Origin: Sphingomonas sp.
GTDB lineage: Bacteria; Pseudomonadota; Alphaproteobacteria; Sphingomonadales; Sphingomonadaceae
DNA: 51,401 nt
Direction: 5' to 3'
Assembly: GCF_013816785.1 (NCBI RefSeq)
Contig: NZ_JACDDV010000008.1
Span: 1 to 51,401 of the forward strand
The position numbers were made by a program, and so were the translations under genes. How positions within the stretch are numbered: the first letter of the stretch is position 1; the number at the start of each line of letters is the position of its first letter. Under the pieces are notes generated by a model. That model was not told where the DNA came from. It worked only from the letters and a program-made list of their open reading frames with translations, and ran no database searches. This document shows positions 25,874-33,151 of the stretch, piece after piece.

Positions 25874-26142
25874 CGCTTCGAACTCCGCGCGCCGATACCG
25901 AGGAAGACGATGCCGACGAAATAGCCGAAATTATACCAGGTGCCGCTGTTGGGGACGGCGTAGACCGCGATGTCGTGCCTGAAGAGTGAGACGACGAACG
26001 CGACCGGGAAGATGAAGCCGTGCCATACGCCGAGCCAGAAACCGGGGGCGGCGGGCGCGATCGAGCCCGATTGCTGCACCGCGACGCAGGCGGTGAGCGC
26101 CAGGGCGGCGGCGGCGATGGCGATGAGGCGACGGTTAGGCAT
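25870..26142 (-). CDS. Small lipoprotein-like membrane protein in the nrd operon
   Basis: The protein has 90 residues. The N-terminal hydrophobic leader ends in a lipobox-like ALTAC at Cys19, followed by the aromatic-rich segment GFWLGVWHGFIFPVAFVVSLF and a second hydrophobic stretch (YFVGIVFLGIG). Its start lies inside the end of the 67-residue gene (8-base overlap) and its stop overlaps the 43-residue gene. I recognise no named domain. Confidence 0.7.
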   Translation of the reverse strand: MPNRRLIAIAAAALALTACVAVQQSGSIAPAAPGFWLGVWHGFIFPVAFVVSLFRHDIAVYAVPNSGTWYNFGYFVGIVFLGIGARSSKR

Positions 26143-26338
26143 TGGCGAAACCCCTGGCGCCGCCGGACAGGCCTAGCGCGAAAATGGTCAGGATAAGGCC
26201 CAATGCGGCGAACATCGTGCCGACCATGCGGCGGGCAACGCGCGCGCCCTCGCTGCCGCCGCGCCTGAGCAGGATCGCGACGCCGAGGAGGAAGGAAGTG
26301 ACGCCGAGCGCCAGCATGATGAGGTTGGCGGTGGTCAT
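26135..26338 (-). CDS. Small two-helix membrane protein in the nrd operon
   Basis: The protein has 67 residues with two hydrophobic helices (about 5-24 and 40-58) separated by a basic loop (LRRGGSEGARVARRM). It overlaps the upstream DUF559 gene by four bases and the downstream gene by eight. The function is unknown; the pattern is a small integral membrane protein with both ends on the same side. Confidence 0.7.
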   Translation of the reverse strand: MTTANLIMLALGVTSFLLGVAILLRRGGSEGARVARRMVGTMFAALGLILTIFALGLSGGARGFANA

Positions 26339-26739
26339 GGCGTCCCTCTCCCGTCGGGAGAGGGATGAGCGGCAATGCCGCGAGAGGGTGAGGGCGACAG
26401 TTGCTGAGCAATCGTCTCAATCACCCCGCCGACATTCTCCATAACCTCGTGATTCCAGAAGCGAAGGACGCGATAGCCTTGGGCTTCCAGAAAGCGGGTA
26501 CGCGCGGCGTCCCCTTCGGGGGAATGCTGGCCGCCGTCGATCTCGACGATTAGTCGTTCAGCAAAGCAGGCGAAGTCGGCAAAATAGGGACCGACCGGCA
26601 TCTGGCGGCGAAACTTAGCAAGTCTCGCCTCGCGGAGGGCACTCCATATTTTCTTTTCAGCATCGGTTGAATCGCGCCGTAGCGTTCGCGCGCGATCGAT
26701 CGTTCCCGACGGCTGATGGTCGTAGGTTCGCACCCTCAC
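26335..26739 (-). CDS. DUF559 (Vsr-like endonuclease fold) protein
   Basis: The protein has 134 residues. The DUF559 signature is clear: ARTLRRDSTDAEKKIWSALR, then FRRQMPVGPYFADFAC, LIVEIDGGQHSPEG and YRVLRFWNHEVMEN. The fold is related to very-short-patch-repair endonucleases, with the Asp of ADFAC and the Glu-x-Asp of VEIDG as likely metal ligands. The last 20 or so residues are encoded by a repeat-like palindrome (26344-26364), so the natural end was probably altered by repeat insertion. It sits between nrdA and nrdB; a DNA role is inferred only from the fold. Confidence 0.85.
   Translation of the reverse strand: MRVRTYDHQPSGTIDRARTLRRDSTDAEKKIWSALREARLAKFRRQMPVGPYFADFACFAERLIVEIDGGQHSPEGDAARTRFLEAQGYRVLRFWNHEVMENVGGVIETIAQQLSPSPSRGIAAHPSPDGRGTP
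26344..26364. repeat. REP-like palindrome inside the DUF559 3' end
   Basis: CCCTCTCCC-GTC-GGGAGAGGG is a perfect 9-bp stem with a 3-base loop. It resembles the palindrome at 26761-26781 and is accompanied, as there, by a GAGGGTGAGGG block (about 26383-26393). Confidence 0.7.
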
Positions 26740-26814
26740 CCTCCCGCTTCGCGGGGCCCTCCCTCTCCCTCAGGGAGAGGGAAAGAGATGCGCAGCGCCG
26801 AAGGGGTGAGGGTG
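26731..26814. repeat. REP-like double palindrome between nrdA and the DUF559 gene
   Basis: Outer arms CACCCTCACC (26731-26740) and GGTGAGGGTG (26805-26814) enclose CCCTCTCCCT-C-AGGGAGAGGG (26761-26781). It lies seven bases past the nrdA stop on the minus strand and overlaps the start of the DUF559 gene. It could attenuate transcription between nrdA and the rest of the operon. Confidence 0.65.
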
Positions 26815-26821
26815 ACATTGC

Positions 26822-28696
26822 TCACTGACACGCCAAACACTCGTCATAGTCGGTCGTTGGCAGCTCGTACTTGGCTGGCTCCGCGGTGTTGTCGGCTTCG
26901 ACGCCGCCGGCGAAACCGGCGCGCTGGACGCTCTTCGAACGGAGGTAATAGAGCGACTTGATGCCGAGCTCCCAGGCGCGGAAGTGGAGCATCGCGAGGT
27001 CCCATTTGTCGACGTCGGCGGGGATGAACAGGTTGAGCGACTGCGCCTGGTCGATGTAGGGCGTGCGGTCGGCGGCGAGCTCAATCAGCCAGCGCTGGTC
27101 AATCTCGAAGCTGGTCTTGAACGTGTCCTTTTCTTCGGGCGTGAGGAAGTCGAGGTGCTGGACGCTGCCGGCTTGTTCGAGGATCGAATTCCACACCGCG
27201 TCGCTATTCTTGTGCTTCTCGGTCAGCAGCGCTTCAAGGTGCGGGTTGCGGATCGAGAAGCTGCCCGACAGCGTCTTGTGGGTGTAGACGTTGCCGGGAA
27301 TCGGCTCGATGCAGGCCGAGGTGCCGCCGGCGATGATCGAGATCGACGCGGTCGGCGCGATCGCCATCTTGCACGAAAAACGCTCCATCACGCCCATGTC
27401 GGCGGCGTCGGGGCACGGGCCGCGCTCCTGCGCCAGCATCATCGACGCCTGGTCGACCTGGCTGCGGATATGCTTGAAGATTTTGAGGTTCCACGACTTG
27501 GCCATGGCGCCCTCGAACGGCAGGCCGCGCGCCTGGAGGAAGCTGTGGAAGCCCATCACGCCGAGCCCGACCGACCGCTCGCGCTCGGCGCTATACTTGG
27601 CGCGCGCCATCTCGTCGGGGGCGCGGGCGATGTAGTCGCTAAGGACATTGTCGAGGAAGCGCATGACATCCTCGATGAAGCGCTTGTCGCCGTTCCATTG
27701 GTCCCAGGTCTCAAGGCTGAGCGAGGACAGGCAGCAGACCGCGGTGCGATCGGCACCGAGATGATCGCGGCCGGTCGGCAGCGTGATTTCGCTGCACAGG
27801 TTGGAGGTCGAAACCTTGAGGCCGAGGTCGCGGTGATGCTTGGGCATGGTGCGGTTCACCGTGTCGTTGAACACGATGTAGGGCTCACCGGTGGCGAGGC
27901 GGGTTTCGACCAGCTTCTGGAACAGGCTGCGCGCATGGACCTTGCCGCGCTCGGTGCCGTCGCGGGGTGAGCGGAGGATGAAGTCGTCGCCGCTCCGCAC
28001 CGCCTCCATGAATTCGTCGGTGATCAGCACGCCGTGATGAAGGTTTAGCGCCTTGCGGTTGAAATCGCCCGAGGGTTTGCGGATTTCGAGGAATTCCTCG
28101 ATCTCCGGGTGCGAAATGTCGAGGTAGACTGCCGCCGACCCGCGGCGCAGCGAGCCTTGCGAAATCGCCAGCGTCAGGCTGTCCATGACGCGGACGAACG
28201 GGATGATCCCGCTGGTCTTGCCATTGAGGCCGACCGGCTCGCCGATGCCGCGCACCGCGCCCCAGTAAGTGCCGATGCCGCCGCCCTTCGACGCCAGCCA
28301 GACATTCTCGTTCCAGGTGTTGACGATGCCGTCGAGGCTGTCGCTGACGCTGTTCAAATAGCAGCTGATCGGCAGCCCGCGGCCGGTGCCGCCGTTCGAC
28401 AGCACGGGCGTCGCCGGCATGAACCACAGTTTCGAGATATAATCGTAGACCCGCTGGGCATGGTCCTGATCGTCGGCATAGGCCGAGGCGACGCGCGCGA
28501 ACAAATCCTGATAGCCTTCGTCGGGCAGCAGATAGCGGTCCTTGAGCGTTTCCCTGCCGAAATCGGTCAGCAAAGCATCGCGCGACTGGTCGGTCACGAC
28601 CGCAAAGGCACGGGCATCGATCGTCTTGCTGGTCCGCTTGGCCGTGGGGACCATAACATCGTCCGCGGTCACGTCGCTCGAGCTTGCAAAATCCAT
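26822..28696 (-). CDS. nrdA: Ribonucleoside-diphosphate reductase subunit alpha, class Ia
   Basis: This is the catalytic subunit that reduces NDPs to dNDPs. I chose ATG 28696 (MDFASS; GGGA eight bases upstream), which gives 624 residues; in-frame ATGs at 28762 and 28828 would extend it. Visible sites are the redox-pair cysteine of LPISCYLNSV, the N-x-C-x-E active site of SNLCSEITLP, its partner in AVCCLSS, the radical-path tyrosines of SLYYLRS and the C-terminal CLAC shuttle. Only about 30 residues precede the catalytic domain, so there is no ATP-cone; overall activity control by dATP is probably absent or different. NrdR-like boxes lie upstream. Confidence 0.96.
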   Translation of the reverse strand: MDFASSSDVTADDVMVPTAKRTSKTIDARAFAVVTDQSRDALLTDFGRETLKDRYLLPDEGYQDLFARVASAYADDQDHAQRVYDYISKLWFMPATPVLSNGGTGRGLPISCYLNSVSDSLDGIVNTWNENVWLASKGGGIGTYWGAVRGIGEPVGLNGKTSGIIPFVRVMDSLTLAISQGSLRRGSAAVYLDISHPEIEEFLEIRKPSGDFNRKALNLHHGVLITDEFMEAVRSGDDFILRSPRDGTERGKVHARSLFQKLVETRLATGEPYIVFNDTVNRTMPKHHRDLGLKVSTSNLCSEITLPTGRDHLGADRTAVCCLSSLSLETWDQWNGDKRFIEDVMRFLDNVLSDYIARAPDEMARAKYSAERERSVGLGVMGFHSFLQARGLPFEGAMAKSWNLKIFKHIRSQVDQASMMLAQERGPCPDAADMGVMERFSCKMAIAPTASISIIAGGTSACIEPIPGNVYTHKTLSGSFSIRNPHLEALLTEKHKNSDAVWNSILEQAGSVQHLDFLTPEEKDTFKTSFEIDQRWLIELAADRTPYIDQAQSLNLFIPADVDKWDLAMLHFRAWELGIKSLYYLRSKSVQRAGFAGGVEADNTAEPAKYELPTTDYDECLACQ

Positions 28697-28875
28697 CGTC
28701 TGTTCCCGTCTCACTGGCCGTTCTGCGACGGCTTGTTCTGTTTCTGTTCGACTCGGCGCCATGGCCCCGAGACTAGCGCATTTTCGTCTCGAGCGGGGGC
28801 TTTTCTCCGGCCCGTCCCCGATATCCACAGGGCATAAGCGGGCCTACACGAAAGATAAGCATCTTCCGCTCCAAC

Positions 28876-28922
28876 CACAATAGATTGAACAAGCTCCCCC
28901 TCAGAACACGACATATAGTGGC
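28876..28922 (-). promoter_or_regulatory. Tandem NrdR-box-like operator upstream of nrdA
   Basis: The known NrdR box is a 16-base palindrome ACACwATATmTwGTGT. The stretch 28907-28922 (ACACGACATATAGTGG) matches 13 of 16 positions, and 28876-28891 matches 11 of 16. The two start 31 bases apart, three helical turns, the spacing usual for NrdR pairs. They lie 180-225 bases upstream of the preferred nrdA start. Confidence 0.65.
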
Positions 28923-29024
28923 TAAACCTGCGTCAGACGCAAGAGATTAAATTGACGAGGCACGAAAAAATTGGGGATGGGATAGCCAATGTTGCCCGTG
29001 CGCCACGGCTTTCTCTCGGACAGC

Positions 29025-29504
29025 CTAGACCGCGTCGCGGAAGGCCTTCCGGAGCCGCTCCATCACGCCCCTGCCAGGCTTGGCTGCCGCGCCGAGATGG
29101 AGATGGCGGAGCTCGCTCATAAATTCATCCCACAATATCGGCCCGCCTTCCTCCAACAACTGAGCGCGGACCGACAGTTGGTGGGTCACGGGCAGGTGCC
29201 GGCGGCCCCACGCGCCCATTTGAACGAACAGCGGAACCAGCTGGATCGCCATTTCGGTCAGACTGTAAATCCATTTCTGCTTATGGGTCGGATCTGGCGC
29301 CCTGGACAAAAGCCCGGCCGCGACCAGCCGTTTCAGCCGGTCGGCGAGGATGTTGGAGGCGATGCCTTCGTCCGACTGGTTGAGCAGCACGCGGAAGTAA
29401 CGGCGATTTCCAAACATCATGTCGCGAATGACGATCAGGCTCCACCGATCGCCGAGCGTTTCGAGCGTCAGGTTGATCGGGCATCCAGAACGCCGGCCGG
29501 TCAT
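29025..29504 (-). CDS. HxlR family winged-helix transcriptional regulator
   Basis: The protein has 159 residues. The HxlR pattern is clear at the N-terminus: a single conserved cysteine (GRRSGCPIN), LETLGDRWSLIVIRDMMFG, YFRVLLNQSDEGIASNIL, then the wing RLKRLVAAGLLSR. The C-terminal 50 residues form a helical extension. Many HxlR proteins sense electrophiles or oxidants through the conserved Cys. It is divergent from the reductase-like gene at 29603 and probably controls it and itself through the inverted repeat between them. Confidence 0.9.
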   Translation of the reverse strand: MTGRRSGCPINLTLETLGDRWSLIVIRDMMFGNRRYFRVLLNQSDEGIASNILADRLKRLVAAGLLSRAPDPTHKQKWIYSLTEMAIQLVPLFVQMGAWGRRHLPVTHQLSVRAQLLEEGGPILWDEFMSELRHLHLGAAAKPGRGVMERLRKAFRDAV

Positions 29505-29544
29505 GAGATCGAGTTAGGCGCCCAAATAACCGCTTGCAATGTGA

Positions 29545-29575
29545 AATCGGTTTACTTAGCGGCGGCGAACCGATT
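29545..29575. promoter_or_regulatory. Inverted repeat in the HxlR/reductase divergent promoter
   Basis: AATCGGTT (29545-29552) and AACCGATT (29568-29575) form perfect 8-bp arms 15 bases apart, in the middle of the 98-base gap between the two divergent starts. This is the expected place and shape for an HxlR operator; the assignment is inference. Confidence 0.55.
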
Positions 29576-29602
29576 GCAACCGCAAGCTCCAGGAAAAATG
29601 AA

Positions 29603-30265
29603 ATGACCAAGGTTCGAGTCGCAAATTTCACCGTGTCGATCGATGGCTATGGCGCGGGGCCCGAGCAGAGCCAGGAGAATCCGCTCGGCCGCGGCGGCAA
29701 GGAACTGCACGGTTGGTTCGTCGCCACCCGTACGTTTCAGCAGCAGCACGTCGAGGGCGAGGGCGAGGGCGAAGGCGAGGGGACGACGGGCATCGACAAT
29801 GATGTCGCGGCGCGCGGAGTCGACAACATCGGCGCCTGGATCATGGGCCGCAACATGTTCGGCCCGGTTCGCGGAGAATGGCCGGACGACCAATGGAAGG
29901 GGTGGTGGGGCGACAATCCGCCCTATCATGGGCCAGTGTTCGTGCTGACGCATCATGCCCGCGACCCGCTTGAAATGGAGGGCGGCACGACCTTCCATTT
30001 TGTCACCGACGGCATCGAGGCCGCGCTCAGCCAAGCGCGCGAAGCGGCCGGCGGCAAGGACGTGCTGATCGCCGGAGGAGTTTCGACGGTCCGCGAATTT
30101 ATGCAGGCCCGACTGATCGACGAGATGCATCTCGCCATCTCGCCTATCCTGCTGGGGGCGGGCGAAAGCCTGTTCGAAGGGCTCGACCTTTCCGAGGTCG
30201 GCTATCAGATCATCGAGAAGCAGCTTGGGGAAGCCGCGCTACATGTCATGATCGCCAGAAAATAG
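29603..30265 (+). CDS. Dihydrofolate reductase / RibD C-terminal family protein
   Basis: The protein has 220 residues from ATG 29603 (AGGA ten bases upstream); in-frame codons upstream from 29534 are unlikely. The fold signature is VRVANFTVSIDGYGAG at the N-terminus, AWIMGRNMFGP in the middle, and GGKDVLIAGGVSTVREF plus LIDEMHLAISPILLGAG at the end, the RibD-C/YwjB-like NADPH-reductase pattern. The substrate is unknown; its pairing with an HxlR regulator suggests a role in redox or electrophile response. A Gly-Glu run encoded by a hexanucleotide repeat sits at about residues 51-60. Confidence 0.88.
   Translation: MTKVRVANFTVSIDGYGAGPEQSQENPLGRGGKELHGWFVATRTFQQQHVEGEGEGEGEGTTGIDNDVAARGVDNIGAWIMGRNMFGPVRGEWPDDQWKGWWGDNPPYHGPVFVLTHHARDPLEMEGGTTFHFVTDGIEAALSQAREAAGGKDVLIAGGVSTVREFMQARLIDEMHLAISPILLGAGESLFEGLDLSEVGYQIIEKQLGEAALHVMIARK
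29753..29782 (+). repeat. In-frame hexanucleotide microsatellite
   Basis: Five near-perfect GAGGGC units, with one GAAGGC and a last GAGGGG, encode a Glu-Gly run inside the reductase-like gene. Slippage in whole units would change the linker length without breaking the frame. Confidence 0.8.
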
Positions 30266-31468
30266 TCAGCGGCCGATCAGGTTCACGGCACGATGGAAGG
30301 CTTCTTCCTCGGCGGCCGTAAAAGCGCTTCGGCCGCGCCGCGGATCGGCGGGAAGGCCGGTGGTGAAATAGGCGACGCCGACGCCCCTGTCCCGGTCGAT
30401 CCACAGTCCGGAGCGCAGGCCATAGGCATCGCCTGAATGGCCGATCCATCGGCGGTTCTTTCCTTCGGGATCGTCGGCGCAGCCGGGCGCGCCCGAAGCC
30501 AAGTGGTGAATCGCCAGACCGTAGGCGCACACACCCTCGCTCTCGCCGTCGTTCGATCCGTTGCGGCCATCGTAGCGCCATGCCGGACCGATCATCGCCG
30601 CGACCGAGGCTGGCGTGAGAATCCGCGCTCCGTCGATCGTGCCCTGGCCAAGCAGCATTCGCCCAACTCGCGCCAGGTCGCGCGCCGAAATACGCAAGCC
30701 GCCCTGGGGAGCAAACAACGAACCATTGTCGCCGGCGTGCCAGCGGTCGAGCTCGCAGCTACCGTCGGCCGCGGGTTGCACCGGGCAGGCCGGACGGCGG
30801 CCATGGAGGTCGTCCTTGACCGGTTTACCGTCCTGGTCGAGTTCGATCGCCCGGGCCACGCGCGCATCGGTGCAGGTCGGCCAGTTGAAGCAGGCATCGA
30901 GCCTCATCGGCAAGATGACGAGGCGCTGCATCAGCCTATCGAACCGCTCGCCGGTGGCGCGCTCCATGACCGAGGCAACGACCGGGAAATTCATGTTGGC
31001 ATAGGCGAAATAAGCGGCATGGGGACCATGCGCCGGGTCCCAGCTGGCCGAGTCGGCGAGCACGGCACGAAGCGACCCGCCGAGCGGGATCGCATATTGA
31101 TCGTCATGGTCGCGCAGCGACGAAGTATGGCCGAGCAGCTGCCGAAGCGTAACTTTCTGCCCACGAAACGCCGGGTTTTCGACCTGGTAGCCGAGCCAGT
31201 CGCCGACCGGCCGGTCGAGATCGAGGCGGCCCTGCTCGACCAGCCGCATCACGCCGATCGCCACCACCAGCTTGCTGATCGAGGCGATTCGGACCGGATC
31301 GTCGGGGGTCACGCGGCGGCCGCTGGCGGGGTCGGCAATGCCCTCCGCCGAAGCGCCGCGTTCTCCCGCCACGTCGAACGACACCGCCACTCGCACCCCG
31401 TCCCGCTTTGGCGCCGTTACCGTGGCGCAGGCGGTGAGAAGCAGAGTGAGGAGGGCGAGAGACCGCAT
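30266..31468 (-). CDS. Serine hydrolase, beta-lactamase/class C family (lipoprotein)
   Basis: The protein has 400 residues from ATG 31468, the start that yields a proper signal peptide (MRSLALLTLLLTAC, lipobox Cys14). Active-site motifs are SISK (Ser63, Lys66), YAN (Tyr156) and HSG in WIGHSGDAYG. The family covers esterases, DD-peptidases and D-aminopeptidases as well as class C beta-lactamases; without the KTG triad, an esterase or peptidase role is more likely than beta-lactam resistance. Its stop directly abuts that of the convergent reductase gene. The diacylglycerol-kinase-like gene lies 31 bases upstream on the same strand. Confidence 0.88.
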   Translation of the reverse strand: MRSLALLTLLLTACATVTAPKRDGVRVAVSFDVAGERGASAEGIADPASGRRVTPDDPVRIASISKLVVAIGVMRLVEQGRLDLDRPVGDWLGYQVENPAFRGQKVTLRQLLGHTSSLRDHDDQYAIPLGGSLRAVLADSASWDPAHGPHAAYFAYANMNFPVVASVMERATGERFDRLMQRLVILPMRLDACFNWPTCTDARVARAIELDQDGKPVKDDLHGRRPACPVQPAADGSCELDRWHAGDNGSLFAPQGGLRISARDLARVGRMLLGQGTIDGARILTPASVAAMIGPAWRYDGRNGSNDGESEGVCAYGLAIHHLASGAPGCADDPEGKNRRWIGHSGDAYGLRSGLWIDRDRGVGVAYFTTGLPADPRRGRSAFTAAEEEAFHRAVNLIGR

Positions 31469-31499
31469 AATGGCACGCTGCCCGCTAGATGCGTGCCGA

Positions 31500-32381
31500 T
31501 CAAGCGGCAGACGCAATGACCGTCAGTGCGCCGGGGCGGATGCGATAGTCGAGCGGCGGGGTCATGCTGCAAGTTTCGCCGTCGACCGAGACGGTGAGGT
31601 GGGTGCGGCGGCTTTCGACCCGCAAATGGCGGACCGAGTCGAGCCGCACCATGTCGTCTTCGCGGGCAAGCCCGACCAGCGCGCGGAGGGTGGCCGCGAT
31701 CATTCCGGCGACCCCCTTCTTGCGCATCACCAGCACGCACAAATGGCCATCGTCAAGGGCCTCGCGCCGGCCTGCCGCCGGGAAGGCGAGCCGATAATCA
31801 TTGTTGCCGACGAACAGCAGCGGCGTGTCGACGCCCTCGCTACCGCCGTCGGCGCGCAGGGTCAGCCGGTGGTCATGGAAGCGGGCCAGCGTGCGCAACG
31901 AGGCGACCAGCATCGCTAGCCGCTTCGACCGGCCGAGGCGTTTCTGCTGGCTGTCGCGATCGACCAGCATCAGCGGATAGAGACCTATCGCGCTATTGTT
32001 GACGAAGATGCGGCCATTCAATTCGGCGACGTCGATCTTGCGCCGATGGCCCGCCGCGATGACGGCCGCAGCTTCGGCCAGATCGAACGGGATGGCGAGA
32101 TCGCGCGCGAGATGATTGAGCGTGCCCATCGGCAGAATGCCGAGCGCGGTGCGGCTACCAGCGATGGCGCCGGCGACCGCGCTGATCGTGCCGTCGCCGC
32201 CCCCGGCGATCAGCAGCGGCGCGCCGGAGTCGGCAGCCGCCTTGGCCCGCTTTTCGATCTGGTCGTCGATCAGCTCGATCTCGCCGCCGATCCCGGCCTC
32301 CGCCAGCGCCGCCTCGACCCGCTCGCGCGCATCGCCGCCTGCGCTTCCGCCGCCTTGGTTGATAAGGATGACCGCGTCCAT
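31500..32381 (-). CDS. Diacylglycerol kinase catalytic-domain protein
   Basis: The protein has 293 residues and belongs to the DAGK/YegS/sphingosine-kinase-like family. The N-terminal nucleotide-binding part has the hallmark GGGDGT (60-65) and GILPMGTLNHLARDL. The C-terminal beta-domain has IFVNNSAIGLYP, LLFVGNNDYRL and DDGHLCVLVMRK. It phosphorylates a lipid such as diacylglycerol or a sphingoid base. A sphingolipid substrate would fit a sphingomonad but is speculation. It probably sits in an operon with the downstream serine hydrolase. Confidence 0.9.
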   Translation of the reverse strand: MDAVILINQGGGSAGGDARERVEAALAEAGIGGEIELIDDQIEKRAKAAADSGAPLLIAGGGDGTISAVAGAIAGSRTALGILPMGTLNHLARDLAIPFDLAEAAAVIAAGHRRKIDVAELNGRIFVNNSAIGLYPLMLVDRDSQQKRLGRSKRLAMLVASLRTLARFHDHRLTLRADGGSEGVDTPLLFVGNNDYRLAFPAAGRREALDDGHLCVLVMRKKGVAGMIAATLRALVGLAREDDMVRLDSVRHLRVESRRTHLTVSVDGETCSMTPPLDYRIRPGALTVIASAA

Positions 32382-32395
32382 CTCACCCGCCGAAC

Positions 32396-32415
32396 GAACG
32401 GCGGGCCCGCTCGCT
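32396..32415. terminator. GC-rich hairpin after the DUF3617-like gene
   Basis: CCCGCCG-AACGAA-CGGCGGG is a perfect 7-bp stem in the 44-base gap between the lipoprotein gene stop and the kinase-like gene start. There is no T-run. It may be a weak terminator or an attenuator. Confidence 0.35.
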
Positions 32416-32425
32416 CCGCCAGGTA

Positions 32426-32914
32426 TCAGGCCGCCTTGGGGCAGGCACCGATCCGCTTGGCGGTGAGCTTGCGCGACAGCTTATAGTCTCCGGCGCCGGC
32501 AAATTGGGTCGATGTCTGGGCGACCCCGTCGAAGGTCTCGGCAGCGAACTTGCCGTCGACGGTGATCAAAATGTTGCCGCTATGGCCGGCGCGGGCGCAG
32601 GCGACCTGGACGCTCATCCGGCCGTTGCGGATGTAGCTGGTCTGCGGCGTGCACTGGTCGCCCGCTTCGGCGAACAGCGCGACATCGGCCTTGCCGTCGT
32701 CGGTAACGCAGCCTCGGGTGACCAGCTTCTCGCCCTGCTTGAGCTTGGTCGCGGGGGCCGCGTTGTCGGCCGAGGCGAGTTTGGTGACATCGCTGCTCAC
32801 TTCGTACAGCCCGCCCTTGAGCTTGACGGCCATCTCATCCGCGGCCTTGTGCGTCTCGGTCGCATCGCATCCGGCGAGCAGCATTGCCCCCGCCGCCATC
32901 ACCAAAGTCCGCAT
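32426..32914 (-). CDS. DUF3617-like lipoprotein
   Basis: The protein has 162 residues. The signal peptide ends in LLAGC (Cys16). The mature part has GGLYEVSSDVTKL, a cysteine in RGCVTDD, the CTPQTSYIRNGRMSVQVAC block and KFAAETFDGV. The spacing of the opening beta-strand, the cysteine-bearing loop and the second cysteine pair follows DUF3617 periplasmic proteins, whose function is unknown. It is predicted to be lipid-anchored. Confidence 0.75.
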   Translation of the reverse strand: MRTLVMAAGAMLLAGCDATETHKAADEMAVKLKGGLYEVSSDVTKLASADNAAPATKLKQGEKLVTRGCVTDDGKADVALFAEAGDQCTPQTSYIRNGRMSVQVACARAGHSGNILITVDGKFAAETFDGVAQTSTQFAGAGDYKLSRKLTAKRIGACPKAA

Positions 32915-33151
32915 CGCATCCCTCCTTTTGCCATGACCGTCAGCGTTGGCGGCGGTCCTCGCCTGGGCAGGTCATGGTCTGCATTTTCATGGCGTCGCCC
33001 CGTTGGTTCTGGACCACCTTATGCTCAAGCGGCGCCGAAGCAAGCCGCGCGCTGCGGGGGATCGGTAGTCTCCGTTTGGGCGCAACTTACGGGAAGCTAG
33101 CCCGCGACCGTCAAGGCAATGGCCTTCTTTCCGGGCAATAGGGGGAATTTG

